Part shown: piece by piece, positions 10,141-20,850 of the stretch
Numbering within the stretch: the stretch's first letter is position 1
Layout of the letters: each line of letters starts with the position of its first letter
Assembly (NCBI GenBank): GCA_049999725.1
Contig: JBNGIS010008462.1
Coordinates: 1 to 37,131 of the forward strand
Length of the DNA stretch: 37,131 bases
Source: Haplomitrium mnioides
Lineage: Eukaryota > Marchantiophyta > Haplomitriopsida > Calobryales
Direction: 5' to 3'
Position numbers and translations under genes: made by a program
Notes under the pieces: generated by a model
What the model saw: only the letters and a program-made list of their open reading frames with translations
What the model was told of the DNA's origin: nothing
Databases searched by the model: none

Positions 10141-11232
10141 AAGACAATATTCATCTAAAATACAAGAGAATTTTACTTTTGATAACAAATAATAAACCAA
10201 GATATCATGTTTCAATGGAAGACATATCAGAAAAGCAAAGTTATCCAATCAATTTACTCTACATAGAAGTACTATTATGTAAAGAGCAACTTTAAAGTCT
10301 TAATTATACATGAAGAACAATAGAATCCAAATGATATAAGAATAAAAAAAGAATAGATCCTAGAAGCTCTTTTAGAAAGAGAGATTTACTTTCTTTATGG
10401 GCATTTGCACATGAATGGATGGAAAAAAAATTTCAATGATTCTGCTATGACAACAATGCCACTGCTACGTAAGTGCAAGGCATTAGGGGGGAGCCTACTC
10501 TGCACCCCACATACATACATATAACAATACATATGAGACATATGAGGGACATGAAAGACATGAGGGAGAGGGGTGGTTGAATACAAAATGCATGACAAGT
10601 AACTGAAAAGACATACATCTATCTTTATTTATTGTGTCGCCCTCCATTAACAAAATCTATGACAGTGTAGTAAGGCCTTCCAACAACACCAAGCTATGTA
10701 AACTTCCACAGTTAAAAAACCATAATCTACCTACATCCATTGGACCATGTGTACTCTATGTGGTCTTTACCTTGTGGAGTCAACACAAAGCTTTAGACCC
10801 TCCAACCTCATCATGTATGTAAGTGGTAGGCTGGCACAACTCCCTACTGGTGTCATCGGTTCCCGACAGCAGGTCTCAATCTGAGATCTTCATGCTGAGT
10901 TTCTACCACTCTCCGGAGGTTATGGGAAAACTCAACCATGATGATGTCTTGCACTTCACCCAACCTTCTTCTCCTACTCCAACTCAACAAGTAACAATGA
11001 ATTGAACAAACATTTTGCTAACTCCATCTATAGGGAAGGGATAGACCCTTTTACTTGAGCTAGACACCCTCTCTAGATCTCTAATCTCCCTGCAGCCTAC
11101 AATGAACTCTCATCCAAAAGCAGTCCTTGCCTAACTGTTTTTTTTAAGTTCTCCAGTCTCAATTTCTAGGTCAGACCTGCAAACAAACACACCTATACCT
11201 ACAACAAAAATACTCCACAAAATCCCTTACCA
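10141..11232. other. Gene-free stretch
   Basis: AT-rich at first. A short GGGGGGAGCC block near 10486 and ACATAC/ACATATGAG microrepeats at about 10505-10565 follow. From 10600 the composition turns CT-rich on the + strand, as if the sense strand of an old gene or element were the minus strand. No named feature is supported. Confidence 0.4.
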
Positions 11233-11460
11233 TTAGTCCCAATTATTTATGCATGAGACACAATCCTCCTGAAGCTTCTTCATCTCTGCAGCTTTTACAC
11301 TTTGTCGATCCTCCTTAACATTGTAAATGGTGTCCAAAATAACCTGAAGCCGATGTGCATGAGTTGATAGTGAGGCCTCTTCCTCATGTGCTCTATTTTT
11401 CTTCAGTAGTTCTGCTTGTGTCTTGAAGAACTTCCTCGCCGGCCATGAAACCCCTCCCAC
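11233..11460 (-). pseudogene. Unrecognised helical coding-like tract
   Basis: This 75-codon minus-strand frame reads as an amphipathic, charged helical protein (FFKTQAELLKKNRAHEEEAS and VKEDRQSVKAAEMKKLQED), unlike the surrounding low-complexity DNA. The flanking minus-strand sequence is also faintly coding-like (SPRAARVTSNLTNFVSITC near 11520-11580 in another frame), so frameshifts are likely. I cannot name the family. It lies on the same strand as the tracts at 12678-13669 and may belong to the same dead gene or element. Confidence 0.4.
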
Positions 11461-12674
11461 TAGTGAAATTATTTTCTGTGATGGTTGACAATTGGAGCCG
11501 TGCCAAACAAATTATCAACATGTGATGCTCACAAAGTTTGTCAAATTACTAGTTACCCTTGCTGCTCTTGGACTATTTTCCCTTGCTTGCCAGAAAAGTT
11601 CATTCTACGCTATGTTCAAATGCCCAACTTCTCTAAGAAACCACCTCAACTGCAGAAGCCTTGCATTTACCAGCTATGCTCTGCCCTACTCAATGAAATG
11701 TACCTAATCTTCTAGTAAAAATTCAAGAGCTCTACTTCTTCTCTCCTCAATCTCCTCAATTAGACAGAATGACAATGGTCTCTCCTTTCACAGCGTGACC
11801 TCTTGATGACATTGTGTTGTCCATGAAGTACTAGGGCTGCATTTGATTCTCTTCACACCAGGCTCTCACCAATCTATCCCCTGATAAAATAATCATGTAG
11901 ATTTGTTACCTTATTCAACTCCCACTTTTGGTATACATAACCATCATAATATTCCCCACAAACATATTAGACTTACAACCACTACCAACTAGTTGTAAAT
12001 GGATTGGCCTTTCTTTTTCCAGCAAGAGTACACTAGCACATGTTTTAAGTGCTAAAACAAAGAAAATAGAGTTTACCTTCTCCTAGAGCTTCTAAACTTG
12101 CACACCCCTTGAGCACTTATACAAAGGAGATAGAGTTTGGCTTCACTTCCTATGCTTGCATTTGTCCAAATAGTCAAATAGATCAATGTCTCTACAACAA
12201 CTATTTTCATTGGCAGTGCCATCCCAAGGTGTCCTCTCCATGTGATCAATCACCTAGCCATCCACACTTCTTTGAACCCACTTTATTGCTGATATTAAGA
12301 TCCCAATTTGGCTGCTAGCAAAGATGCATGATCTTGGTGATGATGCTCCACAAAAATCACCTCTTCTCTTGATTCCACCTCTGCTCTATACTCTTTGAGC
12401 GGATAAGATTCATTCCTTGTCTATAACTACAAACTTTGAGGTGTACATAGCTTTGCGTACATCATCAACCAATTATTTCTTGTCAATATTTTTACCTACT
12501 AATATATCTCCCAAGCTCTACTCACTAAAAATGCTCGCTATCAATGTCCATCAGCTTCATCTCAAAATCCAATATCTTGTCATGAGAAGAGATTTCAATG
12601 CTTCTTCAAGTATGTCATCCAACTAACTATTCTCCTCAACCAGCAAAAATAGCTTTCTTTAGTATTACATTCTT
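11461..12674. other. Decayed stretch, no assignable gene
   Basis: The + strand is CT-rich and the minus strand gives short, interrupted coding-like pieces. No frame is open for more than about 75 codons and no motif is recognisable. Confidence 0.35.
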
Positions 12675-12677
12675 CTA

Positions 12678-12959
12678 CTTGAGGTTTGCATCGGGAATGA
12701 TTGGTGGAAACTTTTGTGACAAGATTTGTTCTTCAAATGATATATTACATTCCTTAGACTCTTTCTCATTTTTTGCTTGCCCTACTACTACAATGTCAGC
12801 CCTTTCTTTTCCTTCACCCTTATCGTCTGCATCATTGCAGTAGCCTTTCTTCTTGGTCTCTTTCCAAATAGCTACTCTACTTCTTGCAACATTGTCGGTT
12901 GGCTTCTCAAGTGGGAAGAGTTCTTTTGTGCCATATACTTCAGTTTTGTTGGCCCAAAA
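12678..12959 (-). pseudogene. Unrecognised 94-codon open stretch without a start codon
   Basis: The minus-strand frame is open from just after a TGA (12960-12962) to a TAG (12675-12677), 94 codons with no ATG. The text is hydrophilic and convincing as protein: FWANKTEVYGTKELFPLEKP, then a Lys/Arg-rich bend (WKETKKKGY), an acidic/charged stretch (DDKGEGKERAD) and SFEEQILSQKFPPIIPD. I do not recognise a domain. It continues the minus-strand trend of neighbouring tracts and ends about 80 bases from the EFG1-like piece, in a different frame. Confidence 0.4.
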
Positions 12960-13041
12960 TCAGGCTGTACTTACTTCCACTATAGCTTCCCTCCATAAGG
13001 CGACCTCCACGTCACGAACAAACAAGATACTCCTAAGAATC

Positions 13042-13140
13042 CTATACCTCTGGAGGAAGAGTCTTCTTCAACAATCGTTTGATGGAGCAAATCTTTTTCT
13101 TAATTGACACAATTTTGGATTTTGCACATTGTCCTTGCAT
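13042..13140 (-). pseudogene. Short fragment resembling the rRNA-processing protein EFG1
   Basis: The minus-strand text KSKIVSIKKKICSIKRLL then KKTLPPEV resembles the conserved opening of plant EFG1 (pattern: SLKNQIRS-ERLL-K-LPPEVRE). EFG1 is a nucleolar coiled-coil protein that acts in 18S rRNA maturation. A TAG follows PPEV at once, and the expected EKKLExLKKQ helix is not seen. Upstream, about 13225-13245, a GYRQEGGKN piece in another frame could be the protein's Gly-Tyr-Arg N-terminus. The match is about 26 residues, judged by eye from memory of the family, so it may be coincidence. Confidence 0.3.
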
Positions 13141-13214
13141 ACCGTTCTATGTCCACGCTTATAGGCAGGATCTTACTATTGGTTCTTTCCTCCTTCCTGC
13201 CTATATCCAAGGGA

Positions 13215-13436
13215 TTATAGGCCATATAAATCTCCAAAAAGCATCTCCATCTCCAAAATCCTCAGCCTTGTGAGGTGCAAATCCAAATCTCTTTCTGTAA
13301 AGGGGAGGGTCTTTGAAACGCAAAACCTATTGGCTTTGATAGCTTCCACACATTTCTTGAGCCATAGATTTGCAGCAATATCATAATTCAAGGATGAAAT
13401 GTGTTTTGGTGCAGGCAAATGCTGAAGCAACTGCAT
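13215..13436 (-). pseudogene. Unrecognised coding-like tract
   Basis: A minus-strand frame of 73 codons contains NYDIAANLWLKKCVEAIKAN and a charged end (FTERDLDLHLTRLRILEMEM). Neighbouring minus-strand frames (13388-13669) overlap it, so a frameshift near 13440 probably joins them in the ancestral gene. No family is recognised. Confidence 0.35.
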
Positions 13437-13706
13437 CGCTTACATGATGCAAGAACTTTTCTCCTCTCCACTTCTTTTCTCTTCTTGTAAAAGACTATTA
13501 AGAACATGCAAGAGGTAGAGCTCAAGACGTTGTCACTCGTGCTACATAGCCTTACCACCGCCTCTAGTATTGCCTTAGCATTCTCCAATTTTAGAGTTTT
13601 CCTACCAATGGCCGTGCATAACCCTATCAGCCTTATCTTCTCAAACAGTCCATTATATGATCTAGGCAATTCAAAATACTTTCAACGTCCAACAAGCTCT
13701 TCTTAA
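13388..13706 (-). pseudogene. Unrecognised coding-like tract
   Basis: The minus-strand frame reads LPRSYNGLFEKIRLIGLCTA, then IGRKTLKLENAKAILEAVVRLC, then a Ser/Cys stretch and YKKRKEVERRKVLASC. The first 45 residues have the regular hydrophobic spacing of helices. The start codon at 13669 is ordinary and unsupported. With 13215-13436 it forms about 150 codons of probable former coding sequence. I do not recognise the protein. Confidence 0.4.
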
Positions 13707-14399
13707 TCCACGCACACCATCTAATCCAAAATCTAGCATGCATTAGCTACTATATTGCTATGTCTACATAAACTTCTCTTGGGCAATAACATTTCTCCTC
13801 TATCTGGTTGTTCCAAAATCATTCAATCTCCAAGTCCTTGCCATGCTTCACTCCAACAAACTCAACCTAAGAATTGAAGTTGAAATCTGCTCCTGCATAA
13901 ACGCTTAGAACCTCAATATTGTATGCTTCCTAGAATTTCAGCATATATTTGCCAACCTCAATTGTCATTAATCATGTCGACCTTTTATGTCATGCTCCAA
14001 CAATTCACAAAATAGCAATTTCCTATAGCAAGAAGACACCACTTTGTTGCTCATTGATGATTGTATTGCTCCTTTTACTCTAACAAAGCTTCTTCTATAC
14101 GCTTTCTCATTTGCCTATTTTATGATCTAACAACTATTATGAGAAAATGATGACTCATAAAATATATAATTTTCTTGAAAATTTAACTAAGAAGTTTATA
14201 AGTATTATGTAACTTAATTGGAAAATAGAAATCCCAAGAGCATTTTAAATTTCTCAAGTTTTAAAAAAGCGTTATTTTGGAGTTTGACTAAGGTGAAACC
14301 ATTTTTTGGTATTTGTTTGTTTGAGTGTACTTATGCTTCTTGTACTCTTTATGAAATACATTATTTTAAAATATTTTCTTATGTGAGATTCATGCTTGC
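13707..14399. other. Decayed stretch turning AT-rich
   Basis: Up to about 14110 the minus strand still gives broken coding-like text (for example YRRSFVRVKGAIQSSMSNK near 14060-14105). After that the DNA is plain AT-rich. Confidence 0.35.
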
Positions 14400-15030
14400 A
14401 TGAGATTTTCTTCCTCTAGGGTTCTCTTATTATTACAAGCTTATTGTGTGCTTTGTAACCTTGTATGCATATGAGGCTCTAAGTATGCAAGAGATTTGTT
14501 TCATCTTTTGTTCTCTTGTTGCTACAAACTTACTGTTGTGGTTTGGATTCCTATATGCACATGAGACTTCAAGTGTATATGAGATTTAGATCCTCTTTTT
14601 CTCTTTTATAACTATATTCTAACTCTTATGGTTTGAAACCCCATGTATATGTGTCTCTCAACTAATCTCCAATAGTCTATCCATACATGCATAGGGTTTT
14701 GAGTTCCGCTTTAGAGTCTATACACACATATGATTTAGTAGTCTAGATGTACAAGGGGCTCCGAGTGCTTCAAAGTTCTTACATGCATAAGCTTTAACCA
14801 TCCAAACGCATGAGGAATTTTGAGATTGCATTCGATCTATGCATATAAGGGGTTCCAACTTCTTCTTTGGAGTCATTGCACATATAGGTTTCAATAGTAA
14901 GTTTGTGAAGGAGCTTCATTAGTTCAAACATGTAAGAGGTTGCACTTTGAAGTTTTTGTTGGCACAAGTTTCATCATCAATGCGTATATAGGGTTCAATA
15001 GTCTATGTGGGCAAAGTTTTTTAATCAATG
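14400..15030. repeat. Degenerate array of short units built on ATGCATATG-like words
   Basis: About a dozen diverged units of roughly 30-45 bp carry words such as TATGCATATGAGGCTC, ATATGCACATGAGACTTC, ACATGCATAGGGTTTTGAG and TATGCATATAAGGGGTTCC. Each has an ATGCAT or ACATAT core followed by a GGG-TT or GAG-CTC phrase. The first part looks like the reverse complement of 16640-16950. The core is reminiscent of the palindromic arrays of element E further right. Confidence 0.55.
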
Positions 15031-15839
15031 AGTATGTAGAAATGAACACAATAATGTTTTTGCTCTTGAATAGTTAGACAAACTAAGTGAAGATTGTTGT
15101 TTCTGTTTGAAATACATTGATAGATGTTTAAAATTTTAAAAAAACATTGAAAAACACTAAAAATTTATCAAAACTTGGAAGAATTTTGGATTTTATATAG
15201 AATTTGATAGTTTTTCTTAATATAGAGTTCATGGATGCATAAAGTTCAATTTCAACAAAAAGAAGTCATTGGAATGTAAATATTGATAAAACTTAGAAAA
15301 TGTATAAAATTGAATGATATACATAGGTTGAAGGTATCTTATAAGCAATGCAATATAAAACATTTTTCTCAAAAAATTAAACAAAAATGGATTCAACCAC
15401 TTGTCTTTTTTTCTTTAGAGTCAACTTCACAAGATCATCAACATTATCATAGTCTCTATCAATGCTGATCACATTGTTTGATTCTCTTTCCAACACTTAA
15501 CAATGGATAACGTTTTGTCTTATAAACAAAAACACATATTGAGCCTCACAAGCATACCATTGAACACATGCTTATTTTGGGTTTGGAGTTTACTTCTAAT
15601 CAATTGACAAAAATTTGAAGACTCTTGCAATCCAAAAATTATTCTCTTTAGGTCAAGTGATGCAATGACACAAATGAGCATTTTGGTTTTCACATCATGT
15701 GTATTGCCAAACTCATGACATTATCTTGTTTGATATGAAGTGGTTTCTTCTCTTGGTCTAGAAGCTCCATCATGTAATTCTTGACTTGGACAAAATATCA
15801 ATGGATAAATATCAACTTCGATAAATATTAACTATAAAT
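15031..15839. other. AT-rich stretch without gene
   Basis: A/T homopolymers and short frames only. The 61-codon + frame at 15283-15468 has no recognisable content. Confidence 0.45.
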
Positions 15840-15901
15840 ATCAACTTGGATAAATACTAACTATAGTGTATATTGTATAGTTGATATTTATCCAAGTTGA
15901 T
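15840..15901. repeat. Hairpin: 26-bp arms, 10-base loop
   Basis: ATCAACTTGGATAAATACTA and six more bases (15840-15865) pair with the reverse complement at 15876-15901 with two mismatches, around the loop GTGTATATTG. Two further partial copies of the arm (TCAATGGATAAATATCAACT and CGATAAATATTAACTATA) lie just upstream at 15799-15838. This looks like a short foldback or the core of a MITE-like element; no terminal inverted repeats or target-site duplication are evident. Confidence 0.8.
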
Positions 15902-16639
15902 TTAAGGTTTTACTATTAGTCTTCTAAACCAAATGAGAGGTTGGTGCAAAAATAACTTGAAATCCTTAGTCTATTATAGAAGAGTTAGGTTGGTTTTTGA
16001 TTTAAAGACATTTATAGCACCTCATTAAGAATAGCCTTGATATGTTTCGAGCGTTTCAAAAGTTTGTTGAACATTTCATGAATTTGATTATGGGTATAGT
16101 CGACCATAAGAAATCCCAATTTCATTTTTTAAAATATATTGTTGGTAGTCAATAGACTAGAATATCTAAACAATATAGAGTTCTTATTCTCTTGTGTCAT
16201 ATTGTTGAGATGAAGATACAATATATGAGGTAGTGATCTTTAAAACTCATATAATATTTTTTTATACTATAGTTGTCAAGTTGGAGTCATTCTTCAAATT
16301 GCTTTATGTTAAACAGACCTTTAAAGACAGAGTATGACTGAAAACTAAAGCTTTAACAATGTGAATATTTACCAAACAATCTGTAACGATATTTTTTGGC
16401 AGTGAAAATCAATGTAAAGTTGATATCTTCATTTGATCCATGTTATCAACCATGACACCCAAGTACTTCTCACCACCATTATAAGATTTTCTTCAATAGT
16501 TTGCAAGTACTGTTCTTTCATTCAAATGTTGGCCATGATAAAAAGACAATTGCCAATTATATATGACTTCATCGCAACATAAACTAATACATTCATTAAT
16601 GTTCTGAAAGAGGTATTTAAATTGAGGATTGGAAAAGAG
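15902..16639. other. AT-rich stretch without gene
   Basis: No open frame above 60 codons and no repeat partner seen. Confidence 0.45.
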
Positions 16640-16950
16640 ATTGGGAGGAATCTCAAGCATATACAACAATAATTTTGTTGCAATAAAGAAAGAACAAAAG
16701 AGAAATGGGTTTCATGGGCTGATAAAGTCTCTTACACATAGTGGGTTACAAATCACACCTCTAACTTTGTATTCATAAAAGAACAATAGAGGAAACAAAT
16801 CTTGTATACTCAAGGAGTCTTTAGCATGAAAGGGGTTAAAACAACAACAAAAATTCTCTTGTGCATATGGAGTCTCTTATGTGTAAGGAGTATCAATCAT
16901 GCAAGAAGTCTTCTACTGCTATAACAAGAGATGGAGTTCAAAACAAGATT
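16640..16950. repeat. Diverged copy of the 14400-type sequence (inverted) and of 19890-20060 (direct)
   Basis: AGAACAATAGAGGAAACAAA followed by TCTTGTATACTCAAGGAGTC matches AGAACAATAAAGAAAACAAA plus TCTAGTACATTAAGGGAGCT at about 19930-19975 in the same orientation. Its reverse complement resembles 14470-14520 (AGTATGCAAGAGATTTGTTT). The three copies are old. They may be LTR or terminal pieces of one repeat family. Confidence 0.5.
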
Positions 16951-17300
16951 AGAAAGTGCTCAAATATAGGAATTGGAGCTAAGAACGACATGCATAGACT
17001 CAACATCAACTTGAAATGACTCTCAAGAGCAACATTGACATGAATGCGACTATACTAACAAACAAAGAATGTTGTCAATTGGAAGAATCTCATGTATTAG
17101 AATTTATATGTAGCAGATTTAGGATTTGAACAATTGCTATACTAGGTAGATTATGGAATGATCAAATTAGAAAGAGGCAAGCACCAAAAACTCTCAAGTG
17201 ACAAAGAGAAGACAAAGATCAAAGAAGCTAAAAAAAGGTTATGTACTTCCAAAAATGAAAAGTCAAGTTCTTGTTTCCGTTTTCGTTTTGTTATGTTAAA
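16951..17300. other. AT-rich stretch without gene
   Basis: A-rich on the + strand; nothing recognisable. Confidence 0.4.
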
Positions 17301-17308
17301 GAATTTGG

Positions 17309-17316
17309 TATAAAAG
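17309..17316 (+). promoter_or_regulatory. TATA-box-like motif with CT-rich leader
   Basis: TATAAAAG in the context GGTATAAAAGGAGAG is a strong match to the plant TATA consensus. About 30 bases downstream lies a CT-rich stretch (TGTTGTCTCTCTCTTTTGTC), as often seen at plant start sites. A second weak TATA word (TTATATAAAG) lies near 17882. No gene follows with support, so this is more likely the promoter of a solo LTR or a dead element. Confidence 0.35.
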
Positions 17317-17341
17317 GAGAGAAAAAAACCAAAGTTAGTAT

Positions 17342-18178
17342 GTGTTGTCTCTCTCTTTTGTCTGCATCTCCCTCATTAATAGCGCCTCTTGTCCTCTTGT
17401 TTTTTGTATCCCATCTTTTTCCAAAAGTCCTCCAAAGTTAACTCCATTCAAACATTGGAAGTTCTTTTGTTACATTTGGGTTATGTCGCTTGAGAAATGC
17501 GTCAAGAAAGATTATCATGAAGACACTTGTGAAGTTACTAGAGAATTGATAGGAACAAGGAAAAGAAACACATCGGAAAGAGTGTTGTGAAGATCCAGAT
17601 CAAATTGACAAGTGAATACTGAGTGATGCTCAAGAGATAAAGTGGTAGATATAGTGTGGTCATATCATTGTTCCCAAAATGATCTTATACAAGTGAAAAC
17701 AATACTTCAACAAAATATACGAGTTCAAAGTCCCGAAGCAAGTCTACTCAAGACCAAAACTCTAAAGAAAAGGTCAAGTAAAAGGAAGAAAAATCAAGAA
17801 GCTCTTTCAAAACAACAACAAGAGCTCTAAGTGAATGAGTGTAAGTTGTAGTATTGTCCTCGCAAATTGTGATGTCTTCTGTTATATAAAGTTCTATTAA
17901 GAGTTTGTCTTAGTATTTGTTATCCTTGTGAGTGTGCTCATTTTTTGTGCTCCCCATTTGCCCAACCTATTATTTACGTTTAAGAGAGGTTAAAAACATG
18001 AGACTAGAAAAAGAGGAGTCTCCCTCTCTAATTGTAATGTTGTTCTTGTTGTTGTTTATTCTCTTTGTGTTTGTAATTGGAAGAAAGAAAAGAAAGGACA
18101 AGAATAGAAAGAAGAGTCCACCTTCCTTGTTATGTAATTGTTGTTCCACCTTCCTTTGCTAGTGTTTCTTATACCTTC
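17342..18178. other. Possible solo-LTR or UTR-like sequence, no supported gene
   Basis: The open + frames at 17342-17590, 17642-17830 and 17932-18162 are basic or Phe/Leu-rich and unrelated to any family I know. The last has a hydrophobic run (LLFLLLFILFVFVIG-like) then a Lys/Arg-rich tail, which T-rich followed by AG-rich DNA produces by chance. The A/G-rich then GTGAG/TTG-rich texture is LTR-like. Confidence 0.3.
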
Positions 18179-18479
18179 TATGACTATTTCAATATAATTT
18201 GAACCAAGTGTAAAGATCAGAGTCCTAGTTACCTCTAGCTATTATAGAGTAGGACTACATATTGTCTGCTTAGGGAACTTACTAGCAGCTGAGTTGGTGT
18301 AATTACACTCCAACATATTGCTGCATAGTTGTGATCATGTACAAAGAGTAATGATGAGCCTCCATGGTTCATTCCGCCTCATCTAGTCTGAATGCATAGA
18401 TCTGCTAGTGTGTATGATCCTTCCTCTATTAGATCTGTTTTACTATATCGCTCAACTTGTAACACTCCCAAAAAATCAT
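18179..18479 (-). repeat. Possible LTR fragment on the minus strand
   Basis: Reading the minus strand leftward from 18479, a purine/T run and GGGAG are followed by TGTTACAAGTTGAGCGATAT, the way many plant copia 3' LTRs begin after the polypurine tract. The segment ends in ATATTGAAATAGTCATAGAA near 18190. No second copy is present in the window, so this rests on texture alone. Confidence 0.25.
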
Positions 18480-19889
18480 ATATGTAAGAAATTGGTCATT
18501 CTCTCTTTACGACACAAACAAGGCTTCTTCTATTATACAAAATAGAACTTCATGGTTTGCATCCTCTGCTATGTGGAAAACTATATGAAGGAGTTGTAGC
18601 CCATAGATGTTTGTTATCCATAATTGTTAAGTATCCGCCTTTTCATGACTCCGAGTATCGGACATACATCATCCCTTTCAAAGTTTGAACACTTCCTTTT
18701 TATCAAAGACAATTAGAACCAAAGGTCTTTCAAATCATTTGTAGGATATTCCTCCAATCCAAATCATGTATACTACTCGATTATGTTGTCGAAACCCACG
18801 ATGTCGTCCATCCGTAGTTATGCCTTATTGGTTTGGTCATGTGACCAGTAGTCTAATCTATAATCCATAGGATCTTTCTTATATCTAGTCCATTACTGTC
18901 ACTCAATGTCACCTTCAACAAGAAAGTTGGAACGTTGCTCTCAATCGGTTGCACCTCTAGTGTCGTCTCGATAATTTCACCAAACCCGATCATGTATCTA
19001 TTCATTAATGAGAACTTCAATCAAACTAGACCTGATACTATGGTCCGATTGAAACACTTGTAGAACTTGATAAAGTTAACCTATAATTATGTCTATAGAC
19101 CAATCCTTCCATATCTTTGTAAGTTTTTAGTCTTGATCATTAGTCCAAAACCATCCAACACCATTATCCTCGTAGTAGTTCAGTTGTCATTCAGACATCC
19201 CGTATAGCATATTCCTGACCCAAGGACTCTTTAGACTCTGATCCGATCTATTGGACATACATCTTAGAACCCAATCAATTGTGTTGGATAGCCTCCCAAC
19301 CCTTAAGTATGTAATGTTAGAAACTTGATCTTTACACCTCTAAGTCTTCATATACCTTTCGATACTGTCACAACTGGACTAGTTAGCTTTTACACATGCT
19401 CATCTCTCTAGCCCTATCCATGATCTTAAGAACTTCTAGTTTCAAACATTCTAATATTCCATTGGTAAAATAGTGAAGTCATTCGACATCTCATATCTCA
19501 TACAAATCTTGTCTTAGACTTGTCGCCCACATAAATACTCATCTTTAGTGTTTTGTCTACTCTCATTCAGCACCTATTATGATAGACTTGTCAAGTCAGT
19601 TCAGACTAGGACGTTATTCTTGACATAAACTTATCTAGTTCTAGCTCCTTCGAGATTTCCACCGCACAACCGAGTACCACTATACTACAAACAAAGTCTT
19701 AAGAAGATCACCAATATACTATAGAGATGGTCTAGCAGATACATATCTCTCAAACCTTAATTCACACAAGGAGAGGGATCCTCCCTCTATACTCTCCACC
19801 CTTGTGAAATATCTACTTGGAAAGACATTTACAATAAAAGAGAAAAAAAAAAGGGAAACCAATCTCTTATCCAAAAGTAGTCTCAAATG
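18480..19889. other. Gene-free stretch
   Basis: Mixed-composition DNA with no open frame of 60 codons on either strand. Short CTTAG/CTAGTC-rich phrases recur, but no clear repeat unit is seen. Confidence 0.45.
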
Positions 19890-20060
19890 TGTAGGGGGTG
19901 AAAAACCACAACACTAGCTCTCTAATGATAATAGAACAATAAAGAAAACAAATCTAGTACATTAAGGGAGCTCCTTGTGTGCTTGAAGCTACAAATCCCA
20001 TATATGCAAAGACTATCTTACGTGCAAGAGCTATATGCAAAAGGGTACAAATAAAGAAAA
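19890..20060. repeat. Short repeat abutting element E copy A
   Basis: It matches 16640-16950 in direct orientation (AACAATA-AGAAAACAAATCT) and contains ATATGCAAAG and ACGTGCAAGAG words like those of the nearby arrays. It joins directly to the left direct repeat of element E at about 20067, so it may be the true edge of E. Confidence 0.45.
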
Positions 20061-20066
20061 AAAAAT

Positions 20067-20330
20067 AACAACTACTACTTTGAACCACAAACCGCTACTA
20101 AGTTCCTATTTCATTTAACATTTGCAAAAACCAATTTTGAAATTTTAGCATAAAAAATCATGAATTTAATGCTAGCAATGTTTTTGCCCAAAAAATGTAA
20201 TTTTTTATATCCAAATTTCTTATCTCAAGTGCACATTATATTAAGAACAGATCTTCTTATGAGAATTTCATCAAAGTTGCTTTCACAATTTCTTCTTTTA
20301 AAGGAATGAGCATCATCTAACAGAATATAT
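20067..20330. repeat. Element E left direct repeat (LTR-like)
   Basis: It aligns with 24541-24787 and with 35286-35570. Shared words include CTACTTTGAACC, CAAACCGCTACTAAGTTCCT, CCAATTTTGAAATTTTAGCA and TTCTTATGAGAATTTCAT. Divergence between the three is roughly a quarter of positions by eye. Confidence 0.7.
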
Positions 20331-20494
20331 ACTAAACGTATAAGAAATTTGTTATTACATATTTTCAAAACTAACAATGATTTTATTAATTTTAAAAATT
20401 GATGAAAACATTCAAATTTTATCAAAGTCATATTTAATAAAAAAAAAATTCTAGGCACAAAAGAACTTTGAACATAGTCATAAACCTTTTGCAC

Positions 20495-20850
20495 ATATGG
20501 ACTGCTAAAGCTCATATGCACTTGGACTGCTGAAGCTTAAATGCGTGTGGAATGTTGAAGCTTTTACGTGCAGAAACTTTGAATTAGAACCCTAAAGTGT
20601 AGGCACAAGAAGAGTGTTGAAGCCAAAGTGCTAGAAAATTGCTTAAGCCCATGCGCGTATGGATCACTGAAGTTTGTGTGTGTAGAGATAGCTAAAGACA
20701 AGGCATATTTGGTTTGCTTAATCCCATGCTTGCATGGACAATTGAAGCCCATGCCAGCACAGACAACTAAAGCCTATGCACGCATGGACAACTAAAGCTC
20801 AGACGAGCATGGCCGTTGAAGTATTCGAACACAGGGACTACCAAAGCTCT
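20495..20850. repeat. About 25-bp tandem array with CATGC..GCATG palindromic core
   Basis: About ten or more units of roughly 25 bp, for example AGCCTATGCACGCATGGACA then ACTAA, and ATCCCATGCTTGCATGGACA then ATTGA. The core CATGC-N2-GCATGG is an inverted repeat; the flanks (AAGC, ACAACTAA or ACTGCTGA) are constant spacer text. Outer units are more degenerate. It lies between the left repeat and the 3' end of the E gene, as does the 37-bp array in copy B. Confidence 0.75.

Noticed and set aside
17932-18162. Small membrane protein with a hydrophobic helix and a basic tail
   Set aside because: The hydrophobic run comes from T-rich DNA and the tail from A/G-rich DNA; there is no start context or homologue to support it.
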